64,000 nucleotides of DNA from Plotosus lineatus (taxonomy: Eukaryota > Chordata > Actinopteri > Siluriformes > Plotosidae). Made by a program: the position numbers and the translations under genes. Positions 1 to 10,610 of the stretch are shown here, in pieces; position 1 is the first letter of the stretch; the number at the start of each line of letters is the position of its first letter. The notes below the pieces were generated by a model, which was not told where the DNA came from, made no database searches, and was given only the letters and a program-made list of their open reading frames with translations. Where the stretch lies: positions 57,874,125-57,938,124 of the forward strand of contig CM045731.1 in NCBI GenBank assembly GCA_024760905.1, given 5' to 3'.

Positions 1-20
1 CACACACACACACACACACC
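1..20. repeat. (CA)n microsatellite at window edge
   Basis: Uninterrupted CA dinucleotides run from the first base. The window also ends in (CA)n, so both edges fall in simple repeats. Confidence 0.95.
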
Positions 21-240
21 TGGAGGCAATTTGGAACAGTGAGTTGGTCTAATATGTATGTCTTTGGACTGTCAGAGAAAACAGCGGTACACAGAGGGAA
101 CCCATGCAAGGACAGGGAGATAATGCAAACTCCATGCAGAAATGCTCTTGCTGAGCTCGGGCCTCGAACCCAGGACATTTTTGCAGTGAGGTATGGCTGT
201 AATGGGAGTAAGTGGCTCAGCCAACGAATGGACGAATGAG
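20..240 (-). repeat. SINE-D fragment, reverse orientation
   Basis: Shows the family's typical pieces in reverse: 'gtctttggactgt', 'ggaacccatgcaag', 'atgcaaactccatgcag', then 'cctcgaacccagga'. The same string recurs more than twenty times in this window, in both orientations. It reads as a tRNA-like promoter head (B-box-like 'ggttcgaggcc' in the sense direction) followed by a long conserved body. It is non-coding; a 66-codon open frame across it is chance. Confidence 0.75.
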
Positions 241-1380
241 GGTTCTCCAGACTAGCTTCCAAAACATTTACGTTGTATGATATATGACACTCTGATATAC
301 ATTCCTGAACAACACTTTTAAATCAAAACCTTTTGACGAAGGTTTCTAGACCCTCTAGACAATTGTTTCTCGACAATCTGTTTTGACCTTGTTTTTGACC
401 TTAGCCGCAGATGTTAAAAGAAGCTCTCATCATTTAGTCTCAGACACATAACATCTGGAGGAAGTGCTCACCATTCATGGTCTTCATCTCATCCCTGGTT
501 AAAATTAGCCCAGTGATGAAACAGGGAGGACGGTACCGGAGGGTTAAGATGCCCTTGTCTGACTCCGTGAGGCTCTGCTTCAGGGAACATGGTTGAATCA
601 GTCATGCTAAATCTCCCCGGCTGCTGAGTGTTGGCTGGTGGATTGTACAATCCTCCCTGCATCATTTGATTGGGTTCAATTGTTTAAACTCAACAACAGA
701 AATAGCTAGTAGAGCAAGCCAGGCTTTCTGAGAAAAGCCCTTCATTAGCGATGATGGGAAACTCCATTGGCTCGACTCCACATATTTCTCCTCACCTTCA
801 TCCCTGTATATGTTTTTTTTTTTATCAAATTTTTTCCAGACATGCTGTGCCTGGTGCTGTATCCGAGAGCTGTTTTCCTCTCTCTGTCATTGTTTCTCAT
901 TTTCCTCCACATTCATACCTCAGGACCTCATGCTGTGCACTCAGAATTTTTCCCAATCAGGCTCCAGGACAGAAAATTCCATAGTCCTGCTGATGGTCTC
1001 AGTGTTCTATCTGAAACTGGTTGTATCGAACTAATTGCATTGAGTTCAGCTTCAGAAGTGCTTATAACTTCATCACCTCTGAACTCAAGTGACCAAGGTC
1101 TGAACGATACAATTTAAAAATAGTATTGCGAGGTTTTTTTTTTGTTGTTGTTTTTTTCCCCAAGACGTTTTCATTATAATGCTATTTGTGAGTTGTTTTA
1201 TGAAAGTAACATTTAGTGACAAAATAACATGGCTGCTTGGAGACCATTTGTAAATACATAAATGCTGGAGATCTAGGGACACTCATGTTCGTGGTGTAAA
1301 CACATGTGTAGTGAATCCTTTTCTGATCTGCACGTTCACACTTGGAGATTTCACATTTATGGAAGATGCCCTTATTCAGA
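241..1380. other. No gene recognised; probable ddah1 intron 1 or upstream DNA
   Basis: Contains T-runs (around 811-822 and 1133-1157) and short overlapping open frames of up to 116 codons that have no recognisable similarity and no splice context. The overlapping frames of similar length at 751-1117 look like a T-rich tract rather than coding sequence. Confidence 0.5.
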
Positions 1381-1530
1381 GTGACTTCCATTCATCATTC
1401 AAGCCGTTGAGGCTTAAGTGCCTTTGCTTTAGGGGCCAACAGTGGCAGCTTGGTGATACTTGGGCTTGAACCCCCAACTTTCGGATTAGTAGCACAAAGC
1501 CTTCACCACTAAGCCATGACTGCCCCAGAG
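1381..1530 (-). repeat. SINE-C copy (tRNA-derived), reverse orientation
   Basis: Read on the - strand it begins with a tRNA-like head ('ggcttagtggtgaaggc'), has a B-box-like 'gggggttcaagccc', and then 'ccaagctgccactgttgg'. The last motif is shared with the + copy at 10668. This arrangement is typical of a common fish tRNA-derived SINE. Confidence 0.7.
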
Positions 1531-1537
1531 TTCCAAT

Positions 1538-1880
1538 TTGAAGTACCTGATTAGCCTAATGTGCTTTGTACTATTGGAGGAAACCAGGGTACATGGAGAA
1601 AACCTTTCTGTATTCAAAAAAGTTTTTGGAGTTTGCATGTTCTCCCCGTGCTTGCATGGGTTTCTATCCACAGTCCAAAAACATACACATTAGGTTAATT
1701 AATTGTTTCAAATGACCTCAGGTGTGAGTGTGAATTGTTGTGTATGTGCTGGCCCTGTGATGGACTGGTAAGCTGTTCAGGCTGTACCCCACCTTTGCCC
1801 AGAGTTGGCTGTGATAGACTCTAGCCTCTCAGTGACCTTAGAGAAGGATTAAGTGGTTCTGTGGTTGAATGAATGACTTT
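1538..1880. repeat. Two SINE-D fragments in inverted arrangement
   Basis: At 1538-1615 a reverse SINE-D piece ('ttggaggaaaccagggtac') meets a forward piece at about 1622-1880 ('gtttgcatgttctccccg', 'ggttaattaattg', 'ggccctgtgatggactgg'). The forward piece ends in a GAAT-type tail ('ttgaatgaatgac'). It is a diverged copy with no target duplication identified. Confidence 0.7.
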
Positions 1881-2262
1881 AAGATGAAGGACAAAGGCTG
1901 TTCCAGTTCTAAGAACTCAATAACTCATGCCTGAAAGTGCTGCTTTTCTGGCATGTGATCTATATTTTCTTCTTGTGATTTTAACGCAACCATGACGTGA
2001 TTTTTGGTTTTGGTAGAAGACAATACACAAGAGGGAGAACTTCTGGGTGTGTTTTTCAAGGGAAGAAATGTCCAAAGCCTCTTTCCTTACAGGATACAGA
2101 TTAACACAGCATTTACCAATGTGTCAGTACAGGCAGGAAAGGCTAATCTTCATAATATATTAGCCTTCCATCCCTGTTAACCTTTCCTTCTTTCAATCTC
2201 CAGACCGTAACCAGTTACTGCAGGGGAAATTTATCCACTTCAAGTTGATCCTGCCCTCAAAG

Positions 2263-3538
2263 CAATGCTTCTCAATTATTTTCTGCGGCGCCCCCTCTAG
2301 GAAGAAAAAAACATTTCATGCCCCCCCCCCCCCACACACACACACACAGCACCGCGATCTGTAGTATATTGTAATAATAAATGGTATCATTTGTCTATAA
2401 AATAATTAGTACACCTCCGCATAACATTGTATCTTTATTTACATTAAAAACAAAAAATAAATAAATATAGTTAAACTTACAATAAAGAAAAACTTAATTA
2501 TCATTGTTTTTTAATCTGTAACAGAAAAGATTTAAAGAGCACCAATGTGCCTGAAATAAAAAATAGACTCTCCTCGCTTTACGTTTATTCGCTTCACGTT
2601 TTTTTCGATTTTAGTTTTTTGTAAAAAAAAAATTTTGTAAGTCATTTTGAGTTTAGCACGCTCTCCATAGTATGAGACGTTCTTACGTAGCACGTAGATG
2701 TAATACACTACTTACGCATGACGTCCATTGTTTACATGGCGCTGCGTCGTTCAGTGTTTACAAACGACAGACTGAACACGCCCTGCTTCTTCCCAGTTCA
2801 CTGCATATTACCCTTGTGTTAAGATGTCGTCTCTGTGATCTTTGTGTTTAGTTTACACTGTTTTGCGTATTTGTAACCCTAAGCAAATATGGTTGGTCAG
2901 AAGCGTAAGCCTACTCATGATATTAGTAATCAGAATCAGTGGTAGTAATTGAATTTGATTAAAATTTATTTATTTGAAATTATTTTGCTTGAATTTAATT
3001 TATTTTAAATTAATGTTGATATTATTTTACCATGATATGTTTATAATAATTGATTTAGGTGTGTTTTATGAGATACGGTAATAGTATTTATGGATGTATA
3101 GTACAGAATGAATGGCCATACGTCACTGGAACGTACAGTAACAACTTACAGGTTTTTTCACCTTACGTTTGGCTGTTTGGAACGTAACTAAAATGTATGT
3201 CAAGGAGAGTCTGTACATCCTTATTTAAACTCATTCAACTTACTTATGTCTTAATATCTCCGTCTCTCTGCACTTTTCTTTTTGTTCCTGTTAGAAAATT
3301 TTCCGTGTTGTTTCTTGAAGAGTTGTTTACTACACTTCATATTGTGTATTTGTGCGAAAAATTGCTACACCATAGCGTGACAATGAGAGTACCACTACCA
3401 ACTACTGGAGTGGAGGTGCAATTACACTTAATTCTCATACAGTATTCCAGAAAAGCATGTTACCCAGGGTCATACGTGCTCAGCCAAGCCCCCTCCCCTT
3501 TCCCGGCATCATACCATCTCACTATTTGAAAAGCACTG
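2263..3538 (+). mobile_element. Non-autonomous hAT (Charlie-like) element, copy 1
   Basis: The left end 'CAATGCTTCTCAA' mirrors the right end, whose reverse complement begins 'CAGTGCTTTTCAA'. This matches the CAGTG-(G/C)-TTCTCAA style of hAT/Charlie termini. It is flanked by 8-bp imperfect duplications, cctcaaag (2255-2262) and ccttaaag (3539-3546), as expected for hAT. No transposase is seen. A Tigger-like element (2566-3213) sits inside. The same element recurs at 48700-52235 and aligns on both sides of the inner insertion. Confidence 0.8.
2566..3213 (+). mobile_element. Tigger/pogo-like element nested in hAT copy 1
   Basis: Ends are 'GACTCTCCTCGCTTTACG' on the left and, reverse complemented, 'CAGACTCTCCTTGACATAC' on the right, flanked by the TA dinucleotides 2564-2565 and 3214-3215. 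TA duplication is the rule for Tc1/mariner/pogo elements. A diverged sister copy lies at 53591-55134 and shares the interior. Inside both copies an ATG-led segment near 2889 reads MVGQKRKPT, resembling the basic N-terminus of pogo/Tigger transposases, but the rest of the gene is missing. The sister copy shows the same deletion, so it is an old non-autonomous family. Confidence 0.7.
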
Positions 3539-3546
3539 CCTTAAAG

Positions 3547-3875
3547 GAACTGCACTACTCTGAGAATACAAGACTCAGACAGCCATCCGTCTGGAGCACT
3601 GAATTTACAGTGCGTAAGTCTATATATTGTTGATAGAATAATAAACTAACTAACTCTTGGATAGTCCTGGGGTTTCAATCTACAATATTCTGGATAATTA
3701 CACAAGAAAGAAAACACTTCAGTGTAATTAAATATATCAAGCTCAAATCTCAACAGTGAGTTCATTCTTCAGGAGAGTGCCACCGGTCCACGTTCGAACC
3801 ACATGGCCAAAAATATGAGATGAATTTTGGTAGCATTAGGGTCACATCTGGCATTTTGTTTTCACCTTCACAAAT

Positions 3876-3930
<55 letters not shown>

Positions 3931-5440
3931 CACACACTCTCTCTCTCTCTTATCAACAGTGATGTACAAGTTCAAGCTTCATCTGTGTCTATCATCTGAA
4001 TCTCGTCTTCTCTGTTGGTTTCTCATTGGGCAGAGGTGGTCAAGCTGGGTTCTGACAGAGTGCTTGGTTTGTTTGCCAAAGCCAAGGAGCAAGCAAAAAT
4101 GTGGTCTGTGTGAATATTTGTCTATGCGAGTGTTACTGATGCTTGTTCTATTTCCCAGAGATCAGAACCACTACTGCTAACTTTTTCTTCTTCATTACAT
4201 CTTGAAGGTTATAGTTTCTTCTTCCTGGTTCTTGGTTATCTGTGGGAAGCCTGTTAACCTTTCTTGGAAAGTCTGTTAGCTTTTCTTCCATATATCATAT
4301 CTCATGTAATAAACCCTCATCTTCACCCAATGGATGGCTGGTTACCACTCTGGAGGCTGTAGGTAAGAGCTCAAGGGTTAGTGTTAAAGTGGCTCAAATT
4401 AAATATGGTAAAAACTATTACTTTTTTGTCAGTTTTTCTGTGAACAAAATCCTGACCACACCTGTACACAAACTTTCAGCAAATTTCGTGGGAACACTGT
4501 GACTTTGCTCTAGCTGTTACCTTTGACATTCTAAAACCAAAATCATCCTTGGGAGTCAGGTACATCAAAGTTTAGGGGATAGACCCTACCCATTTTGAAT
4601 TCTGATCTCAGCAAGAAAGTGACTCAGAAGCATAGGTGGAAAGAGGGACAGATAGGAAACCCTATACATACTTTCAAATGACATGCTCACCTTTAACCTT
4701 TAGTGAGTGACATTAACCATGATCATAATCAAGGATATATTAGTTTGAGGACTAATGAATTTGAAATAAGTCTCAATAGACCAGCCATCACCATGAAACA
4801 AAATAGGAGGCCATTTTGAATGGCTGAATGAATGAATGAAGTTGGGCAAGTTGGTAGCAGAGCTGTGTAATTCCACTAAATTCAGGTGGTGTCTAGTGTC
4901 TTCACACTTGAGCTCTCGTAGAGAATAAACATTGAAACAGAAAGAGAGAGAGGCTTTTGTGTAATAAAGAAAGAAAGCATTTGGCAAATTCTGGTCCTCT
5001 CCATGAACAAGGGACTGAATTAGCCATGCCTACTTGTCCCACAGCCTGTTGGACACATTATTCTTCTAAGAGGCAAGGTTGTGTTCTCTGATCACTGTGA
5101 TAAGGGAACAAAACCACCCGTCTTTGCCCTTTTAGCCCCAATATTTGTCTGACTTTTTTGCCCTTCTGTGGAAGTCCCAGATAATGCTGTTATGCAAGCT
5201 TGCAGAAGAATGCGGATATAGAGGAAGAGACTAGGAAAACTGCGAATTCTTCTTGAAAGTTTAATCTGATCTAGCACATTCATCTATTAGTTACTGAAAC
5301 TTATCGAATCTGTGGATTAGAAAAGAATAAATAAACTTCATTTGAATGTTTGTCCCTGCACTGGAATTTTGTTTTTGTCTCATATCCTGATAGGAAGTAA
5401 ACAGTTAGAACAAAAGGTCAGACTCCCGGGTACCCCAGAA
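3547..5440. other. No gene recognised, unique-looking DNA
   Basis: Apart from the dinucleotide repeat at 3870-3960, I see no repeat ends, no conserved protein similarity and no convincing exon. Open frames of 86-117 codons occur, but the longest runs through the (CA)n tract. Confidence 0.5.
3870..3960. repeat. Compound (CT)n(CA)n(CT)n microsatellite
   Basis: A CT run, then about 22 CA units at 3887-3929, then another CT run ending near 3950. Only simple-sequence repeat; it produces a false open frame. Confidence 0.95.
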
Positions 5441-5705
5441 GAACTTACAAGTAGCTGACCAAGTGGTCAAGTAGCCTTTATTGGTATTTCAATCATATCC
5501 ACTTGGTAAAATACAGTTAAAACAAAATATTCCTCCAGGATTATGGTGCAACAAAAGTAAACACAGGTCTACAACAAAAAGTACACATGACCACATAGTG
5601 TCCAAACTAGAGGGGAACTCAGAGTAGAAAGCATCTCCACCAGGCACAAATGGAATATAGTATTATAATCTGGAATAGTTATAAATAAATGTCTCCCCTT
5701 AGTGA
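5441..5705 (-). repeat. Probable retroposon 3'-end remnant
   Basis: In reverse it carries an AATAAA-like string followed by 'ggctacttgaccacttgg', resembling the '...caataaaagccacttgac' ends common in fish non-LTR elements. There is no coding part. The call rests on recollection of that ending style and a match would need a repeat-library search. Confidence 0.35.
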
Positions 5706-5711
5706 ACATTT

Positions 5712-6075
5712 TGTCTCGTGTTTGTTAAACCTGGGGTGTATGCGTTGGGCCCAGAGATGCAGGAGGCCAAAAAAGGTTCAGATGATTTATTAAACACTAG
5801 GAACTGTAAATCACGGGAATACTAAGTCGATGGAACTGGTCGAGCACGAAGCAAGAACCAGGGGTCAAAGAGAAAGCCGAGGAGCAGCCGAGGAGCAGAA
5901 TCACAGGGAAAACAATCTTTTGACAGCGGACAGCTCCCATTTATACCTGGCTGCTTGCTGATTGCAGATTGGGACTAGGTGCGCTCTGCTGGAACTCGCC
6001 TGCTGGCAACCGCCACGCCCCTCACCAACGACGAGAGAAGAGAATTAATGCTCTCAGCTGGCACAGACCATAACA
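5712..6075 (-). mobile_element. Gypsy-type 3' LTR
   Basis: On the - strand this 364-bp block starts TGTTATGG and ends GAGACA, so it has TG...CA borders. Just upstream of it on that strand is a purine tract ('aaaaggggggatac', around 6076-6089), the expected polypurine primer. Inside are a TATA-like 'tataaatggg' (near 5935-5945) and an AATAAA (near 5788-5795) in the right order for U3-R-U5. It directly follows the end of the pol remnant at 6089. The partner 5' LTR was not found. Confidence 0.8.
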
Positions 6076-7440
6076 GTATCCCCCCCTTTTAAGGGGCGCC
6101 ACTTGGCGCCCGACCAGGTTTGTCCAGAAACTGTTGATAGAATTTGTCTAATAAGTCCAGGTCCAGGATGAGGGCGCGGGGAATCCATGAACGCTGTTCG
6201 GGACCATACCCCTCCCAGTCCACTAAGTACTGAAACCCTCGACCCCGCCTGCGTACATCAAGGTTGACTGTGTATGCGGGATGTCCATCAATCAGTCGTG
6301 GAGGAGGGGGTGGAGGATCGTTGGGGGAGTGGAGGGGACTTTCTACCATGGGCTTAATTAGGGAAACATGAAATACTGGGTGTACCTTGATTGAGGGTGG
6401 GAGTCTCAGTCAGACGTCGCTGGGGTTTATAATTTTCTCTATTACATAGGCCCCAATGTATCTGGGAGACTGTTTTTTGGAGTCGACTTGCAAGGGGCAG
6501 ATCCCGGGAGGAGAGCCACACTTGTTGCCCGACCGTGTAGGGAGGTGCCGGGGTTCGGTGACGATCGGCAATCCTCCGGTTTCGGGCCACTGTTTGTTCC
6601 AGGGCAGCCCGTGCTTCTTTCCAGACCCAACATGCTCTGTGAAACTGTGCCTGGACCGATGGGACGGCCACTTCGACTTCCTGGCTGGGAAACGGGGGGG
6701 CTGGAACCCATTAATCACCATGAAGGGGGACATCCTGGTGGCGGTGCAGATCAGAGAATTGTGTGTGTATTCGACTCATGGGAGGTGTGTGGCCCAGGAG
6801 GCTGTGAGGCAGGAGGCGATGCAGCACAGGGATGATCCGAGGCTTTGATTTGCATGTTCTGCCTGCCCGTTCGACTGAGGATGGTAGCCAGAGGTCAAGC
6901 TCCAGGAGACTCCCAAGATGTCGCAGAACGCCTTCCAAACTTTGGATGCAAACTGTGGGCCCCGGTCATCCTGGGGATGCCATGGAGGCAAAAGACGTGT
7001 TGAAATAGGAGGCCCGCTGTTTCCATTGCCGAGGGGAGTTTGGGTAGGGCGATGAAATGAACCGCCTTGGAGAACCGGTCCACTACTGTCAGGACAACAG
7101 TATTGCCCTCAGATGGGGGTAAACCTGTGTAAAAATCCACCGCAATGTGCGGGTAAGGGCTGGAGGAGGCCCGTGGGTGCACGATGGGAGGACTTGCTCC
7201 GGGCATAGGTGGCACAAGCTCCCACAAACGCCCTGGTGTCAGCTGCCATCATTTGCCATCAGAAGCGTTGTCAGAGCAGGAAGAGAGTTCGGTGGGCTCC
7301 GGGGTGGCAGGCTAATTTTGAGGAGTGAGCCCACTGAAGTACTGGGGTTCTGGCTGGTGGGGGAACATATTGTCGACCTTGGGGACACCCGACGGACTCC
7401 GGTTCCCCCGATGGGCATCCCGAACTAGCCGTTCTACCTC
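6076..7440 (-). pseudogene. Gypsy retrotransposon pol remnant (integrase and chromodomain)
   Basis: On the - strand the frames show, in order, an integrase core (…[19 protein letters not shown], then …[17 protein letters not shown] and [17 protein letters not shown]), the downstream linker with [15 protein letters not shown] and WLSSRDLPL, and a C-terminal chromodomain-like segment ([19 protein letters not shown] at 6200-6270). Such a chromodomain after integrase is typical of chromovirus-type Gypsy elements of fish. The parts fall in different frames and are broken by frameshifts, so it cannot make a full protein. The reverse transcriptase and RNase H region, gag and the 5' LTR are absent: the element stops where the RTE-like insertion begins at about 7446 and does not resume on the far side. 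Described as a broken copy only. Confidence 0.85.
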
Positions 7441-7445
7441 CCATT

Positions 7446-10400
7446 GGTCAGGTCAGGTCAGGTATGAGGGCATGCACCGAGACTGCACTTCGCTGCATCC
7501 ACCAGCCGCCTCCACTCGTCCGGCCGTCTCCTGGCGATCGACCAGGCCTGTGCAGGGCCCATACCCCCCGGCAGGGCAGCCCTCAGCTGCGTCAACCACG
7601 TCACACGCGGTCGTCCCCGCGATCGGCTCCAGCCCCAAGGATCCCGAATGGACAGGATCCGGTGTGCTGGGTCTGAAGGCAGGAAACGCGCCAAGTACCA
7701 ATAGTAGTGCAGCTGACGGTCGCGGATCAAGCAGGTTACTCGTACCATCCCCGCATCCCCGAGCACCTTCTGGTTGGTGACAAAGTCCCACCAGCGGTAT
7801 CCGAAAATGCGGTGAAGGGAAGTCGTAACAAAGGAGTCCAGTCGTCGTCCAAGCTCAACCGTGAGCATCCATGTCTCACTTGAGTAGAGCAAAACAGGGA
7901 GCACAAGGGAGTGAAAGACTCGGACTTTCGTCCGCCTGCTCAGATACCTCGACCGCCACACGGTCCTGTCCAGTGAGTCCATCGCCCCATAGGCTAGACC
8001 AAGTCGATGATTGATCTCGGCCCTGCAATCAGTGGAACGATGGACCACGCTGCCAAGGTAAGTGAAAGACTCCACGATCTCTACTCTTTCACGACTCACA
8101 ACGATCGAGTCAACAGCAGCATCCAAGAGGTCGCCGAAAGCCTGGATCTTGGTTTTGATCCAGGAGACTCGCAAACCAAGTGGTTCCGCCTCCTCACCCA
8201 ACGAAGAGAGAGTCTCCATCTGGACATCCACCGTTTCCGTGAAGATCACTGTGTCATCGGCAAAGTCCAGATCAGTAATCCGAACCTCACCGAACGACAC
8301 ACCGCAGGCCGATCCACCCGATACCGCCGCCATGATCCAGTCCATTGCAGTACTGAAGAGAGTGGGGGCCAGAACACACCCCTGCCTCACTCCGGTCTCG
8401 ACCGAAAATAAGTCAGAGGTGGAGCCCCCACACCTCACAGCACTCTCTGTCCCAGAATACAGCAACGATATCAGCCGGACCAAAGCCGACAGGATCCCAC
8501 GTAAACGTAGTATGCCCCAGAGGGCCTCCCTATCCACTGAGTCGAACGACTTGTGAAAATCTATATAGGCGGCAAGGAACCCCCTATCAAACTCCCGCAA
8601 GCGCTTGGATAGGACGCGGGGCGCCAGGATGCGGTCAACGGTAGACCTCTTTGGTGTGAACCCAGACTGTTCAGGGTACTGGTGCACTAGAAGCTGCTGA
8701 CGGATACTGTCCATTAGAATCCGTGCAAAGACCTTGCCCGGAACTGAGAGGAGAGTAACCCCCCGGTAACTGTTGCATTCTCGGGTATCACCCTTCCCCT
8801 TCCAGATCGGGACAATGATGCCCCGTTTCCAGTCAGCTGGGATAACACCTGTGCTCCACATGGAGCACACAAGAACGAACAGCCACCTGAGGACGGCCTC
8901 ACCTCCTGCCTTAAGCATTTCCATGTGGATACCACAAACTCCCGCAGATTTGCCATCCGCCAAGCGCCACACTGCCTTTCGAGTTTCCTCAAGAGTTGGC
9001 GGGTCGCAGCCTGGGGGAGGGACGGCAACAAGAGTTTCATCATCCCCAATGGCCAGGCTCCGGGCGGGAGGGTCAGCACGGTACAACTCCTCAAAGTACT
9101 CGGCCCAACGAGTCCTCACTTCTGATTCTTCAGTAAGGACACTACCGTCTGCAGCTTTCACCATCTGACATCGCGATGTGGACTGAGAGGAATGGAGACT
9201 CCGCAATGCCCTGTAAGCTGGGCGAAAGTCACTCAAATTCAAGTGGCCCTCGACAGTCTCACAGAGATCGCGGACCGCAGCCTCCCGATCTCTTCGCACC
9301 ACCTTGACGGCTTCGCGCTTCAGGTCCCTGGCCAGTCCAACTCTGCTGTCGAGTCGAGCCTGTCTCGCTCTCTCGATGATGTCGATGGTCTCAGAGGAGA
9401 TGGCTATTCCCGGTCGTTTGGGCGACCCTGATATGCAGCCACGGGACACCTCCAGGATGCAGTCTCTGAAACCAGTCCAGAGAACCTCCGTGCCCGCACC
9501 CATGTCCAGATCCTCCAGGGATTCCCCAAGCCTACTGGTGAACTCCGAAGCCACATCAGGGTGCCTTAGTCGGCTTACGTCAAATCGCATTTGATGAGCC
9601 AGGGCTTTCTCAGGCCGCCTGAAGCAGATCTTCAGAGTCGCCACCAGAAGCCCGTGGTCTCCCGAGAATAGTTGGGCACTTCTGAAGACACGGCAGTCCT
9701 GGACCAGCCACCAGCGACTACCTACGAGAACATGGTCGATCTCCTTCCTAGTGATGCCGTCGTTGGAGTACCAAGTCCAGCGTCGCGGATCCGATCTCTG
9801 GAACCACGAGCCAGCAATCCTTAAGCCCCAACTTTTTGCAAAGTCAAGAAGCATTAAGGCGCTTTCATCGCGGCGTCCAGAGCCATGGGGACCGACACAT
9901 GCTTCGTCGCCATCCCGGTTAGTGCCAGTGGTCGCATTGAAGTCCCCTAGTATGATCAGGGTGTCCCTTTCCGGAACCTCTGACACCACCGAGTTGAGCT
10001 GGTCGTAAAAGGTTTCCTTCGTAGATCGATCACTTACCCCGGTCGGAGCGTACACTGTAACAATAGAGAGCGTCCCCACTGTGTGAGTCACCCTCAGTCG
10101 CATAATACGCTCGTTGACTGGGACCACCTCCAATACCAAAGGAGCCAATCGATCAGCGACGGCGACGGCAACTCCTTGAGTGTGAAGACCGTCGGCCCGG
10201 CCAGACCAGTAGTAGGTGTACCCACCGACACCTGTTTTGCCGGACCCAGGCCTCCGCACCTCAGAGAGGGCCGCAATGCCGACGCCAAGCAGACTAAGCT
10301 CCCTTGATACCAGAGGCAGGTGAGAGTCGTCCCGCAGGGAAGTCACGTTCCATGCGCCGACCCGGACCGACCGCCTCGGATTCAACCGAGGTGACCGAAA

Positions 10401-10610
10401 GCAGCTGGTGTCCGACACCTTTGCACCGCCCGCATCACTCACCCTATCACGCCCGACCTGGTTAATCCAGGATTTCACCCCGATCATGGAGTGGGGGTCC
10501 CAGAGGCTTTTCCCCACCCCCCCCATACGACGCTGCCTAAGGCAGGCATCGGGGTTACTCCCCCGGAGCAAACTCCAGCGTTTAGTCGTGCGTTTTGCTG
10601 GTGTTTTTTA
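7446..10610 (-). mobile_element. RTE-like non-LTR retrotransposon inserted in Gypsy pol
   Basis: A - strand element with one long open frame and a 3' end of three to four CCTGA-type pentamers (7447-7463). RTE-class elements often end in short tandem repeats rather than poly(A). The pentamer tail abuts Gypsy integrase-linker sequence, so the insertion disrupted pol. The 5' border is set near 10610, where similarity to a coding leader stops; it is uncertain. No target duplication was recognised because Gypsy sequence does not continue beyond the 5' end. Confidence 0.8.
7458..10526 (-). CDS. Non-LTR retrotransposon ORF: endonuclease-reverse transcriptase, uninterrupted
   Basis: An open frame of 1,022 codons from the first ATG (10526); it stays open 15 codons further upstream from a TTG. 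The N-terminal part is an apurinic-type endonuclease: VRVGAWNVTSL, ALSEVRRPG, YAPTGVSD, LILGDFNATTG and the late SGDHGLLV with Asp-His. The middle is a reverse transcriptase: GIIVPIWKGKGD, CNSYRGVTLLS, AAYIDFHKSFDSVDREALW, GVRQGCVLAPTLF and the catalytic LDFADDTVIF (FADD). A C-terminal region follows with RWWDFVTNQ and SRGRPRVTW. The endonuclease motifs resemble vertebrate 'craniofacial development protein 2-like' RTE products. All catalytic motifs I can check are present and there is no frameshift. This suggests a young insertion; activity is not shown. The stop codon lies inside the 3' tandem tail, so there is practically no 3' UTR. Confidence 0.88.
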   Translation of the reverse strand: MGGVGKSLWDPHSMIGVKSWINQVGRDRVSDAGGAKVSDTSCFRSPRLNPRRSVRVGAWNVTSLRDDSHLPLVSRELSLLGVGIAALSEVRRPGSGKTGVGGYTYYWSGRADGLHTQGVAVAVADRLAPLVLEVVPVNERIMRLRVTHTVGTLSIVTVYAPTGVSDRSTKETFYDQLNSVVSEVPERDTLIILGDFNATTGTNRDGDEACVGPHGSGRRDESALMLLDFAKSWGLRIAGSWFQRSDPRRWTWYSNDGITRKEIDHVLVGSRWWLVQDCRVFRSAQLFSGDHGLLVATLKICFRRPEKALAHQMRFDVSRLRHPDVASEFTSRLGESLEDLDMGAGTEVLWTGFRDCILEVSRGCISGSPKRPGIAISSETIDIIERARQARLDSRVGLARDLKREAVKVVRRDREAAVRDLCETVEGHLNLSDFRPAYRALRSLHSSQSTSRCQMVKAADGSVLTEESEVRTRWAEYFEELYRADPPARSLAIGDDETLVAVPPPGCDPPTLEETRKAVWRLADGKSAGVCGIHMEMLKAGGEAVLRWLFVLVCSMWSTGVIPADWKRGIIVPIWKGKGDTRECNSYRGVTLLSVPGKVFARILMDSIRQQLLVHQYPEQSGFTPKRSTVDRILAPRVLSKRLREFDRGFLAAYIDFHKSFDSVDREALWGILRLRGILSALVRLISLLYSGTESAVRCGGSTSDLFSVETGVRQGCVLAPTLFSTAMDWIMAAVSGGSACGVSFGEVRITDLDFADDTVIFTETVDVQMETLSSLGEEAEPLGLRVSWIKTKIQAFGDLLDAAVDSIVVSRERVEIVESFTYLGSVVHRSTDCRAEINHRLGLAYGAMDSLDRTVWRSRYLSRRTKVRVFHSLVLPVLLYSSETWMLTVELGRRLDSFVTTSLHRIFGYRWWDFVTNQKVLGDAGMVRVTCLIRDRQLHYYWYLARFLPSDPAHRILSIRDPWGWSRSRGRPRVTWLTQLRAALPGGMGPAQAWSIARRRPDEWRRLVDAAKCSLGACPHT

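Noticed and set aside
3827..4180. 117-codon + frame
   Set aside because: Contains the CA microsatellite as a poly-HT stretch; no similarity.
6456..6848. 130- and 115-codon + strand frames
   Set aside because: Antisense shadows of the Gypsy integrase region.
8007..9594. Several + strand frames of 79-164 codons
   Set aside because: Antisense shadows of the RTE-like reverse transcriptase frame.
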